From Nematostella vectensis (lineage: Eukaryota; Cnidaria; Anthozoa; Actiniaria; Edwardsiidae), in NCBI RefSeq assembly GCF_932526225.1, contig NC_064039.1, positions 12,046,139 to 12,110,138 of the forward strand: a DNA stretch of 64,000 bases. The letters run 5' to 3'. Made by a program: the position numbers and the translations under genes. Of the stretch, positions 45,901 to 54,716 are shown piece after piece (position 1 is the first letter of the stretch; every line of letters begins with the position of its first letter). Below the pieces are notes generated by a model that was not told where the DNA came from, did no database searches, and saw nothing but the letters and a program-made list of their open reading frames with translations.

Positions 45901-48900
45901 TGATATTGGTACATGTTACATTACATTGCCTAAGAAACGCTATGCGAAATGGCTGAGACATCTTTCTCATCATTCACAAGCTCTATCATTTTCATTATAT
46001 AATCACCATATCCAGTCGAGACCTGAAGTCTTTTTCTTTAAACAGTGATAACCAATCAAACGCGTGGAGAGTTTGTAATTAAGTTACAAACGACTGAATG
46101 AGATGGAGATGAGTAGCTCATCACATAAAAACTTAAACATGTGATACTACACAGCTTCTCATTAACAAGTCAAGTTCACAAGTCATTCTCAGACACAAAG
46201 GTGCCTGGCAATTGTAGACATCCAGTTGACTTGTTGGATACTATTTTGCATGGTTGGTAGTCAACAATGATGAACTGAGATGTATAAGGGCATGTACTGA
46301 TTTACCTCCAGTTCTTTCAAAGCTCCCTTCCATGTACATCCCCGCTCCTTCTTGAGCCGGCACCACACAATGAAAGACATCATTTCCCGCTTGGCAAAGT
46401 TGTCTCGGTACAGCTATAAACATGGAAAATGAAATTTGAAACAGTAGAACTCACAAGAACTGAATTGGCTGGACCTGCTGAAGGTGATTGTAAAGAATGT
46501 CTTCAATCCCAATCGCTTTTGTCGGTTATCTTTTCATTAGATTTTATTTTTTTACATTTCCTTTCTTTATTTATTTTTCTATTAGCAAAGAAAGGAGAAT
46601 AACAATGCTAACAGTGTGAAAATTAGCATAAAGGAGACATGGAGAAGGAAGGAATAGAACAGTCGCTTTTTTCCACAATCTCAGGTTACATAGCGTGATT
46701 TTTATTTTTCTTCTTGTTGAAAAGCATGGAAGCTTAATATTAATAGAGAAATTATATTATTTCTTAAGAGAAATTATCAGAAGTTTGAGCAATGTACCAC
46801 CAAACATTGTGTGCCAAAGAAGCATTTATATTATTAAAGTTTTATGGCATAGCTTCAACCACCATTATATTCTAGAAATAATATGTAGTTTTTTTCTTCA
46901 TATTTTTTTATCCTAGTCTTTCGCAATTTTCTCATTTTTTTCTTATATCTTTTCAATTATTTATTGATTCTTTTCTTTTTTCACTTTCATATTTTCACAC
47001 TTCCAAGGTATAATTCCTAATAACTTGCAAGTGGGGTTAGCATTTTATATAATTCATTCCTTTGTTCACCCAAACTATATTACTTTCCCTTGTTTCTTCG
47101 GCTCCCTCCTATTAGGACTGGCCCTGATTATGGATCAAGTATCACTTTAGCATGCACGTAGCCAAGGGGAAGTATTGGAAGGTTCAGAAGAAGGTCTGCT
47201 CTAATGAAGGAAATTTGTGCAAACTGCAAGTTGTATGAGCTACTGTACCTCATACAAGCTTGGGAAAATGGTCAGCCTAATGGTTAAACAGGCCCATAGC
47301 CGGGGTATTGAGTGGATAGGGGTGGTCTTCTTGAAAATACTAGGTTCCATTATAAAAGGAGAAGCTCATCCTACACCCAGGCTGAAGAACAATAAGTTAT
47401 CTATCAGCCGTCAAGGAGTCAACATCGTTAAATTCAAATTTCATATTCCTAAACCAATTGAAATATCATTCCTAGACTTATCCACCTGAAATGTTTCTAT
47501 ATAATCATAAAATAATCTTATACCAAGCTCTGTGCACTCTAACATATCCAGCATTTTCATCACAGCTGAAGAATAATATATGCAGGTGTGCCAGATTATA
47601 AATAGATTATGATTATAAACATTTGGAAGGAGCTTTTCCTTTAATAACAGAACCCAGGCCCGTACCCACAACGGCAGAAATCCCATCCCACCCCCCACCC
47701 CCGGAAATATTAGGTCCACTGTTTCGGATTTCGCACCCCCCAAGAAAAATCCTGGGTATGGGCCTGGCACCGTATGTTTACTGATGAAGTCCAAGAGCAT
47801 ACCGTACCTCTCTCTCTGAAAGTGGTGTGTTATCAACTGGGCACTTTGGTCCAGCATCCCTGGGAAATAAACAAATGTTATTCTGCTTGGGTCAGGGGTG
47901 ATAAAAAAAAGCATGAGCTCTTATTGTAATAAATCCATCTTTGTGGTTGTGTACACATCACGATGCTGGGATGAATCATAAGAACTCAAGTAATAAGGCA
48001 AGTGTCTCAACTTTATATTATTCAAGCAACATTCCTATGATAGTACCAAAACATCTTTATCATTATATCTTGAAGGCATTTTGACTGCAACAGGTGAAAA
48101 CACAGGGGGCCTTGGCGGCCAAAATGTGGAACATTTTTTATAAAGGAATCTTCAAATACTATGTTTTTTTCCATATGATACCTATGACGGTGCAGCCCCC
48201 TTAGCCAATCCTGGGTATGTGCCTGTGCAATGTGGCTCACAAATGGTACTAGTGTTTCTTTTGAGTCTCTAACTGGAAGGCACAGTGGAGCATAGAACTG
48301 GAATATGTGAAATATTGCATCTCTTATTCAAAAGACTATTATCATAGAAGTATGGCAGATGACTGCTTCATATCGAGAGGCAGCATAAAAACCTGTCTGA
48401 TGTCAGCTGAGCATTACCTTTCAAAAATATAAAAACAGAAAGGAAAAAAATGGTTATGTGAAACAAGGAGAATATATCGGAAACATCAAAACCATTCAAT
48501 GGTAGCATTTATTCTGTTTAGGTGAAGTACTAAGGAAACACAAAGCAGACCCAAGCTATTTTTCTCTTTATACAAAAAATTACCAAAGAAATTGCTTATC
48601 ATTACTTTCACTTTCATTAAGTGTCTTTTTAGTTTCTAAAGTTGTGCAAAAGTTTCTAGAGTTGCAAATGTGCTCAATAACAGTCGTACTCTCAGATAGT
48701 GTAATCAATCAATGGAATCCCAAAAAAAAAATATCTGTTAGCCTCACCGTCTCACCGTCATGTCGCAACAGACTCTGCTTCTAGTTTGACCAGGCCCTTT
48801 ATCAGATGTCAACCGACGACTTACCTAATGGATCGTCTAATGCAGTTGAAGCAAAATCTGTGGCCGCACGGCGTTTGGACAGGATCTCGAAGTCCTAGAA

Positions 48901-49084
48901 GGCAGATAGGGCACTCATACTTGCTTTCTAAAGGCGGATCAAAGAGTTCATCATAACCCTCTTCGAGCCTTTGAGGTCCGCCATATTGGTTGATAAACGG
49001 CAAACTAGCTGGAACTTGTGTCCCTCGTATCTCGTCATACTCGCTAGCGTTTCTCGTTTTCGGGCCGCTAAAACTGTGATTCAT
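39927..49084 (-). CDS. TRAF6: TNF receptor-associated factor 6 (TRAF6)
   Basis: E3 ubiquitin ligase and adaptor for Toll/IL-1 and TNF-family receptor signalling to NF-kB. Exons: 49084-48825, 47859-47808, 46413-46306, 44411-44271, 41612-41541, 41178-41101, 40787-39927. All phases join, giving 523 residues (human TRAF6 522). RING at C58-D96 ([21 protein letters not shown]); the YRDNFAKRE linker matches TRAF6 specifically. TRAF-type zinc fingers run through exons 3-6 (for example [28 protein letters not shown]). A coiled coil is at about 300-367 and the MATH/TRAF-C domain at about 371-522 ([56 protein letters not shown]). The middle insert before the coiled coil is Gly/Lys/His-rich and unlike vertebrates. 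Intron 4 carries a Penelope-like element on the same strand. Confidence 0.93.
41808..41837 (-). ncRNA. Hammerhead-ribozyme-like core of the Penelope element
   Basis: On the element's sense (minus) strand: CTGAAGA, then an A, then a perfect six-base-pair helix GGCAGG/CCTGCC with loop TATTGG, then GAAA. This is the CUGANGA - stem II - GAAA core of hammerhead ribozymes, which are known to occur in Penelope-like elements. Stems I and III and the cleavage triplet could not be settled by eye, so activity is unproven. Confidence 0.55.
41878..41993. repeat. 58-bp tandem duplication at the Penelope 3' side
   Basis: GTACAAAGTTCATTGATGAT begins at 41,878 and 41,936; the two units are almost identical. 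It lies between the RT stop codon and the hammerhead-like core. Tandem terminal repeats are usual for Penelope elements. Confidence 0.9.
42033..44162 (-). CDS. Penelope reverse transcriptase / GIY-YIG endonuclease, 709 aa
   Basis: A single intact frame. RT landmarks: [53 protein letters not shown] and the catalytic [12 protein letters not shown]. The C-terminus has a Cys-rich linker ([11 protein letters not shown]) followed by GIY-YIG motifs ([19 protein letters not shown] then [12 protein letters not shown]), the Penelope signature that separates it from LINE and LTR elements. The RT, linker and endonuclease are all full length with no stop or frameshift, so the protein could be active. The first ATG lies within the 28-bp tandem duplication. 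Confidence 0.93.
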   Translation of the reverse strand: MISTVMAVIYDFNRRMRLAEYFFNEDKPNDNDTLSFDSSFNPFRNKSTWTPSSGRDNSLDTFLNSVKLQIQNSTLNKTRSNITPGERNALTQLNQRQDIIIKPADKGSGTVVMDKDWYINECNRQLNDTKFYTQLDADITNDIQKRVTTYINRMHTDGIINQDTKSYLTPKDSKPGRFYILPKIHKHGNPGRPIISSNSHPTERISEFVDYYLQPLVSKLPSYVKDTNHFLNILLTLSNLPTDSLLVTLDVSSLYTNIPHNDGINACHHFLRTCNTNPIPAGTICDLIRMILQMNNFSFNDKHYLQKHGTAMGTRMAPSFACLFLGLFETNALRDAPYKPHTWLRYIDDIFVVWTEGLDKLNAFVDYLNNLHPTIKFTSSHSYNNVPFLDVNVSLVNSKIETDLYSKPTDKHQHLLFSSCHPHHTKKAIPYSLALRIRRICSTEESFNNRCNELTNYLLKRGYKPAFLKRQILRVANISRIDALRPNNNNHKNSRRIPFVTTYNPTLPNINNIIRRNYNLLLSSKRCHKVFTEPPLVAFRRSPNLRDILVKAKLPSDRSPTNQPPGAFRCEKNCLTCPYIRTDGLTSYTFFSTGETRPITSHITCNTKNVIYMIQCNRCNLQYIGETKRKLKERFNDHRRTVDSQSRSIPTHAAEHFLKPNHSASDIELIPIEKIRNNRDSIRKAREATLIARAGTLEPGGLNRREETV
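44127..44182. repeat. 28-bp tandem duplication at the Penelope 5' side
   Basis: GAAATCATATATAACGGCCA plus eight bases, present twice in a row (44,127 and 44,155). It overlaps the RT start codon region and lies about 90 bases from the TRAF6 exon 4 donor at 44,270. Confidence 0.9.
44412..46305. other. TRAF6 intron 3, nothing else supported
   Basis: Between TRAF6 exons 3 and 4 I see no additional exon, RNA gene or complete element. The short frames at 45,432-45,742 on both strands lack domains and splice context. Confidence 0.5.
47655..47765. mobile_element. Short inverted-repeat element, TRAF6 intron 2
   Basis: Ends CAGGCCCGTACCCA and TGGGTATGGGCCTG are inverted copies, with internal C-runs. 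The segment TTTCGCACCCCCCAAGAAAA matches the element at 27,305-27,638. It ends 42 bases from the TRAF6 exon 2 donor. Confidence 0.65.
48100..48226. mobile_element. Short interspersed element, TRAF6 intron 1
   Basis: ACAGGGGGCCTTGGCGGCCA at the left, AAGGAATCTTCAAATACTAT in the middle and CCTGGGTATGTGCCTGT at the right. The middle matches 22,137-22,319 and the right end matches the TIR of 47,655-47,765, linking the copies into one family. Confidence 0.55.
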
Positions 49085-49572
49085 GTTATCCACCTATTGG
49101 TAAACCAGAGGAAGACGAAGTAACACACAAGCAGAATAATAACAGGGAAAATACCCTATCCCATGATGCATTACGAGCATACCCGAAACCGAAACCGCCT
49201 GTTCAAAATAGCCAATCATCGGAGACGACCGTTATACTCCATGTAGTCCGGTCGCTTAGTGTTTCAATCTATACATAGCGGACAAAAGCACCAAACTTGG
49301 CATAAAGATAGCCAAGAGGATGTAATCAATACTGAGACCGGTACCACTTGGGGATTTTGTGTAATAACGGAATATAAAATTGGAAAAAAAGCGTCCATCA
49401 CGGGCTCCCTGTGGTGAAATTTAAACTAAGGGCGAAATACCTGATTGTTTTTTTTAGGGGTAGGGGAAATATAACGGTATTTGTTAATATTTCAAAATAA
49501 AACTGTCGTCGGCTGCATTTAAACGTTTTATTTGGGAGAAAAAGTTTCCAATCCCCCTCACGGTTGTCCAAG
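49085..49572. other. Divergent region between TRAF6 and a small plus-strand gene
   Basis: Likely bidirectional promoter region of about 490 bases. It contains a dispersed 80-base repeat at 49,265-49,345 (AAAAGCACCAAACTTGGCAT...) found inverted at 55,522-55,599. Confidence 0.5.
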
Positions 49573-50271
49573 ATGGCGGCTCATATTGGCACTATACTGC
49601 TATATGCTGTGAGTACCTCATAAAATCGCGTATTTTAGTACAAACAAAAACTCATTCTTCATGTATCAAGGACTTACAATGTCTATAACCTACTAAATAT
49701 GAACTTTTTTTATTTTAAATTTATTTCTTCTAAATCTGCGATTAATCGCAATTACCGGGTATTTTGACGTTGGCTAAATAAGAAGAGCTAGAGATGGATT
49801 TAATTAATAAGGGGGCTTTGTAAGTGTCTGTCAACTAGACACCAAAGACCAATAAGATGCTTTAGATATGCCTCTTTAATAAAAGTTATTAGATTGTGTT
49901 TCTTTTCTCTTGCGGAAGAAACATCTGTAGAAACTCTTTGTCCCAAATAGCGCAAAATGGCACAGGAATTGTCACACATTTGCGGTATTAATGCTCGAAA
50001 GCACTTTAGAACGAAAGAAGCTGACCAGCAGAGTCACTACGAAAGTGCTTATTGCTCCCTACGTGTGAATTACATTGATGAGGTTGAAACGCATCGCATG
50101 CTTAAACAGGATACCAACCAACCTTCAACAAATCGCCGCAGCAATAGAAGAGGACTATGTTATTATCCTAAAGATGTCTTAATGATGACCTCAGGGATGG
50201 AAAGGGCCGTGGAGCATAAGAAAAGGAAAGGTCTCCAGGAAGCGCGAGAGAGGATAATTAAAAATGTATAG
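49573..50271 (+). CDS. Hypothetical small protein, two-exon model
   Basis: Not recognised. Exon 1 (49573-49608) encodes MAAHIGTILLYA after a CCAAGATGG start and is followed by a GTGAGT donor. Exon 2 (49951-50271) follows CCCAAATAG and continues the frame, giving 118 residues. The second exon alone has its own ATG at 49,957 (104 residues: MAQELSHICGINARKHF...). The composition is hydrophilic, with basic clusters (NRRSNRRG, HKKRKG) and a helical, charged C-terminus. There is no domain I can name. The splice pairing is weak (the acceptor lacks a clear pyrimidine tract), so the single-exon form is a fair alternative. Confidence 0.4.
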
Positions 50272-50469
50272 AGCTTACGTACGCTAGCATGTGCGCAGGG
50301 TCCGCGGGGATCTCTTTTCCATATAGAGGAATTTTCCTTTCTCATGGAGGTTTTCTTCGAGGTACAAAGAAACGACGGTGCTATAAACAAGTGTTCAAAA
50401 ACTCTAGTGTTGACGAAACCAGCGTCAACCTTGAGAGAGGACACGTTTAGCCCCAAACCTGACGTAAGC

Positions 50470-50615
50470 TGTCACGGTAGTTGATTGACAGTCTCTTGTA
50501 GTTTTACGTGACGTCACTTAGAATAGAGGGCACTCATGAAAGCATGGCTGACACAGCTCGGACCTTGTAAACTACCTTGTTGTTTCTAATAAATATTACC
50601 TAGAAAATCAAGACA
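50470..50615 (+). repeat. 5' LTR
   Basis: Begins TGTCACGG and ends AAGACA; short (146 bases). Contains AATAAATATT near its end, a possible polyadenylation signal. TGGCGGCAGCGGCG follows immediately: a TGG-starting primer-binding site that overlaps the gag start codon. Confidence 0.93.
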
Positions 50616-51385
50616 TGGCGGCAGCGGCGAGATTCCTGAATCCACCGGAGTTCTTCGACTTCACCAAGCCTTTAAAGTGGCCGGAATGGAAGCCGAAGTT
50701 CGAGCGATACGCGATTGCTACGAAACTTACGAAGGAAGAAGGGGAAATACAGGTGAGCACGCTCGTTTATTCAATGGGAATTGAAGCGGAAAACATTCTC
50801 AAGTCCTTTGATTTTGGGTCAGAAGCTGACAAGAAAGACTTAGAGAAAGTCCTAAAGAAATATGATGATTATTTTATTTCAAAGAGAAATGTTATTCGTG
50901 AGCGAGCGAAATTCCATCAGAGATCTCAAATACCGGGAGAATCGGCAGAATCATTCATAAGAAACCTGTACGAATTAGCTGAATATTGCGAATTTGGGGA
51001 TCTAAAGGACGCAAATTAGAGATAGAATTGTCATTGGAACTCTAGATAAAGAACTATCTAAGAAGTTACAAATGAAATCAGATTTAAACCTGGATTCAGC
51101 AATACAAATGGCTCGACAATCCGAGTTGATCAAATCTCATATTTCAGACCAAAGTCCAAACAAATTGCTCGAAGTTCACCGTAAACCACAGGGTTCCCGC
51201 ACGCAGGGTAGAAACCGGAAGTTCAAAGAACAAAACAAGGGGCAAGAAAAAAAAAAACAGGAGCTAAGAAATGCGACAGGTGCGCCCGCACACACGCTAA
51301 TAATGATGTTTGTCCCGCTAAAGGAAAAAAGTGCAACAAGTGTAAAAAATACAATCATTTTGCGGCAGCTTGTCACTCGCCACCT
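50614..51385 (+). pseudogene. Gag with zinc knuckles, frameshifted
   Basis: The first frame (from ATG at 50,614) reads MAAAARFLNPPEFFDFTKPL, a typical small-LTR-element gag start, and stops at about 51,019. Coding continues in another frame (RDRIVIGTLDKELSKKL), implying a small indel there. A second shift occurs in the poly-A run near 51,250. Beyond it, a frame encodes a CDRC...C cluster and CNKCKKYNHFAAAC, a CX2CX4HX4C nucleic-acid-binding knuckle. The gag as it stands cannot be read through without frameshifting. Confidence 0.85.
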
Positions 51386-53227
51386 ATGAATGCTAATGAG
51401 GTTACACAACCACAGGGAGACCAGCGATTTTTCTTAGGAGATGTAGAATCGGACGGAACAAAGAATCCATGGACAGTTGATTTGTTAATCAACCAGAAAC
51501 CTGTTAATTTCAAGATTGACACGGGGGCTGATATTACAAATTTGTCGGAATCGACTTATAATCATCTCCCAAACCCTCCAAAGCTAGAGCCAGAGCGCGC
51601 TGATATTTCAAGCCCAGGAGGAAAACTGATCTGTAAAGGACAATTTCTGACTGAAGCTAAGCTAAATGGGGAGACATACCAGGTTAAGATGTTTGTTATT
51701 GCAGGAGAGCAAGTGCACAATTTACTAGGACGGGACACTGCTTGTAAAATGAGTCTAGTACAGAGAGTCGGAGAAGTTTCGTTTGACGTATTCGGAGATA
51801 TTGGTCTTCTTATTTGTGCGCCAGTGAAAATCGAGTTACGAGAGGGTGCACAACCGTATCACGTCAATACCGCCAGACAAATCCCGTTCCCACTCTTACC
51901 TAAAGTCGAGAGTGAGCTGGACAGAATGAAGCGCGAAGGTATAATTGAGGGAATTACAGAGCCTACTGATTGGTGTGCGCCTATGATTCCAGTCGCAAAG
52001 AGTAATGAGAAGGTCAGGATTTGTGTTGATCTGAGACGACTAAATGAATCTGTGAAGCGAGAGAGATATGTCCTGCCAACCCTTGATGATGTTGCGCCCA
52101 AGATGGTTGGAGCGACCTTGTTTTCAAAGCTCGACGCGTCAAGTGGATTTTGGCAAATACCCCTCAATGATGAAAGCGCAAAGCTTACGACCTTCATCAC
52201 ACCACAAGGCAGATTTTGTTTCCGAAGATTGCCGTTTGGTATAACCTCTGCACCCGAGATATTTCAGCGATGCATGACAGATTTGTTGAAGAACCAAGAA
52301 GGAGCATACGCGATAATGGATGACGTCATTATCGTCGGGAAAACCCCGGAAGAACACGACAAAAGATTACGCGAGACTTTGAAGATCATTGAAGAATCGG
52401 GTTTGAAGCTGAACAAAGAAAAGTGTGAGTTCCGAAAGAAAGAAATCTCTTATTTTGGACATGTGATTAACCAGCAAGGCATTAGTCCAAACCCCGAGAA
52501 AGTGAGAGCTATCCAAGCACTCGCAGCGCCAGAGAATGTCAGTGAGTTACGCCAAGTGACAGGCATGATTAACTACCTTGGCAAATACCTACCCAACTTA
52601 TCCACAGTCATGGCTCCAATGAACGACTTGCTTAAGTCAGATACAGTCTGGCAGTGGACCGAAGTACAACAAGAAGCCTTTGATAAGGTCAAAGAGATGG
52701 TATCCACAACGCCAGTTCTAATATTTTACGATCCAAACAAGGCGATCACTGTTAGCGCAGACGCTAGTAGCTACGGAATCGGGGGAGTTCTACTTCAGGA
52801 AGACAAAGGGACATTGCGTCCAGTAGCATTCTGCTCGCGAACACTAACACCAGCAGAGACCAGATACTCGCAGATCGAGAAGGAATGTTTGGCATCCGTG
52901 TGGACTTGTGAGAGATTTTCACGTTATCTGATTGGTCTAGAATCTTTCACACTTCTTACAGATCACAAACCGCTAGTACCGCTGATTAACTGTAAGGATT
53001 TGGATAAGACACCTGTGAGATGTCAACGCCTGCTAATGCGCCTGATGAGGTTTAATGCGAAAGCAGTGCACATACCTGGTAAGGAACTTATAATAACAGG
53101 CACACTGAGCAGAAACCCACTTAAGTCAAATGTGTCAGACAGCGAAGATGTTAAAGCATACGTAGACTCAGTAGTGAACACTAGAATTGCGAAAGATAAA
53201 CTTCAAGAGATAGAGCAAGAAACTTAG
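51386..53227 (+). CDS. Pol, part 1: protease, reverse transcriptase, RNase H
   Basis: 613-residue frame. The aspartic protease active site is FKIDTGADITNL. RT motifs: RICVDLRRLNESV, LFSKLDASSGFWQIPL, FRRLPFGITSAPEIFQ and the catalytic AIMDDVIIVG. RNase H begins with ITVSADASSYGIGGVLLQ and continues through RYSQIEKECLASVW and FTLLTDHKPL. It ends at an in-frame TAG (53,225-53,227) before the integrase; in related elements pol continues, so this is a premature stop. Confidence 0.93.
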   Translation: MNANEVTQPQGDQRFFLGDVESDGTKNPWTVDLLINQKPVNFKIDTGADITNLSESTYNHLPNPPKLEPERADISSPGGKLICKGQFLTEAKLNGETYQVKMFVIAGEQVHNLLGRDTACKMSLVQRVGEVSFDVFGDIGLLICAPVKIELREGAQPYHVNTARQIPFPLLPKVESELDRMKREGIIEGITEPTDWCAPMIPVAKSNEKVRICVDLRRLNESVKRERYVLPTLDDVAPKMVGATLFSKLDASSGFWQIPLNDESAKLTTFITPQGRFCFRRLPFGITSAPEIFQRCMTDLLKNQEGAYAIMDDVIIVGKTPEEHDKRLRETLKIIEESGLKLNKEKCEFRKKEISYFGHVINQQGISPNPEKVRAIQALAAPENVSELRQVTGMINYLGKYLPNLSTVMAPMNDLLKSDTVWQWTEVQQEAFDKVKEMVSTTPVLIFYDPNKAITVSADASSYGIGGVLLQEDKGTLRPVAFCSRTLTPAETRYSQIEKECLASVWTCERFSRYLIGLESFTLLTDHKPLVPLINCKDLDKTPVRCQRLLMRLMRFNAKAVHIPGKELIITGTLSRNPLKSNVSDSEDVKAYVDSVVNTRIAKDKLQEIEQET

Positions 53228-54415
53228 GAAGATTCCAAGCTTAAGTTAGTATTGGAATACGTTAGAAATGGATGGCCGATGCATCCAAAACAGGTTCCCG
53301 AAGAAATACGAGAGTATTTTGGAATTCGTAACGAACTATCATAAGTCAATGGCAAGCTCGTGTTTGGGAGTCGTGTTGTGATCCCAGAATCGATGCGCGG
53401 TTACGTCTTGGACAGAATCCATGATGGACACCAGGGTGTAACCAAGTGCCGCGAGAGAGCACGTCTCTCCGTCTGGTGGCCTGGTTTAAGCAGAAGTATC
53501 GCACAGAAGGTTGCGTCATGTGAATTCTGTTTAGTCAACCAGCCTACGCAGAGAAAGGAACCTCTAAGAACCACACCCCTACCAGATAGACCATGGCAGA
53601 TGATTGCAGCAGATCTTGCAATGTCGGATGGTCAAGATTATCTTATCGTCACAGACTACTATTCAAGGTATATTGAAATCGCACACACTACAAAGTCACC
53701 TCATACTACCTCCAAACGAGTGATTGGTAAACTTAAGAACATGTTTGCGAGATGGGGAATACCCCAACTAGTAAAGAGTGATGGGGGACTTCAGTTCACA
53801 TCTAAGGAGTTCGAGGAGTTCAGTAAGGAGTATGGTTTTACGCACGATCCATCGACCCCACATTTCCCTCAAGGAAATGGTGAAGCGGAAAGTGGAGTAC
53901 GAATTGCGAAGAGGATTCTGAAACAAGAGGATCCTTTCTTAGCATTGATAACTTATAGAGCAACACCGACACAAGCCACAAAGGAAAGTCCTTGTAAGCT
54001 TATAATGGGTCGTGAAATACGCACAAGATTGCCTACACTAACTGATAATTTACATTCAAAGACGCCAAATCACAAAGAGGTGAGAAAAGCCGACGAGAAA
54101 ACCAAGCAGAGATACAAGAAGTCATTCGATGATCGTCACGGCGTTAGATCACTACCTGTACTCGAAAAAGGAGATCAAGTAAGAGTCAAACTTGATAATG
54201 AAAAAGGATGGAAAACACAAGGTCGAATTGTTGCAGCAGACACTCGTAACAGATCGTACATCGTAGAAACGTCTAACTCAAGTCTTCTGAAGCGAAATCG
54301 TCGTCATTTACGTCCTTCAGCTGGGATAGATCAAGATATTATTCCCTACGAGCTACCGGAAGAAGAGGATGTCAAGAGCGATGACACTCAAGATGTTGAT
54401 GACTACAGGAGCTGA
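53228..54415 (+). CDS. Pol, part 2: integrase
   Basis: Same frame as part 1, separated by the TAG at 53,225 and a second stop (TAA, 53,342-53,344). After that the frame is open to 54,415. An HHCC zinc-binding region (HDGHQGVTKCRERARL, then CEFC) is followed by the DDE core: AADLAMSDGQDYLIVTDYYS, VKSDGGLQFTSKEFEEF, and the Glu in FPQGNGEAESGVR. The C-terminal part is basic (KRNRRHLRP). Confidence 0.9.
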
Positions 54416-54570
54416 GCAGTTTGATGATGCTAATACTAGGGAGCTCAAAACCCGTAGTGGTAGAACTGTTAAAAAGCCAATGAGATACATTGAAGAGTTC
54501 TAAGGAATAATATTAAGGCTGTAAAGTTCATATTACGTTTCATAAGCAGTATCTCCTTTTAGGGGGGAGA

Positions 54571-54716
54571 TGTCACGATAGTTGATTGACAGTCTCTTGT
54601 AGTTTTACGTGACGTCACTTAGAATAGAGGGCACTCATGAAAGCATGGCTGACACAGCTCGGACCTTGTAAACTACGTTGTTGTTTCTAATAAATATTAC
54701 CTAGAAAATCAAGACA
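54571..54716 (+). repeat. 3' LTR
   Basis: Same 146-base sequence as the 5' LTR with two visible substitutions. Directly preceded by the polypurine tract and followed by TAAGC. Confidence 0.93.

Larger units (their letters stand above)
50470..54716 (+). mobile_element. Gypsy-type LTR retrotransposon, full length
   Basis: Two 146-bp LTRs (TGTCACG...AAGACA) bound the element, and TAAGC flanks both outer ends (50,465-50,469 and 54,717-54,721), a 5-bp target duplication. Order inside: gag, zinc knuckle, protease, RT, RNase H, integrase, the Ty3/Gypsy order. A polypurine tract (AGGGGGGAGA, 54,561-54,570) abuts the 3' LTR. There is no envelope-like frame. The LTRs differ at two obvious positions (50,477/54,578 region and the AACTAC(C/G)TTG site), implying recent insertion, yet the internal frames carry two frameshifts and two stops. 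Confidence 0.95.

Noticed and set aside
46306-46413. Possible extra TRAF6 exon between exons 3 and 4
   Set aside because: Using the acceptor at 44,414 extends exon 4 by EHLK and completes the zinc finger in phase 0, so no extra exon is needed.
47441-47914. 157-residue minus-strand frame across TRAF6 exon 2
   Set aside because: Runs through an inverted-repeat element and both flanking introns; only 47,808-47,859 is a real exon, and in a different role.
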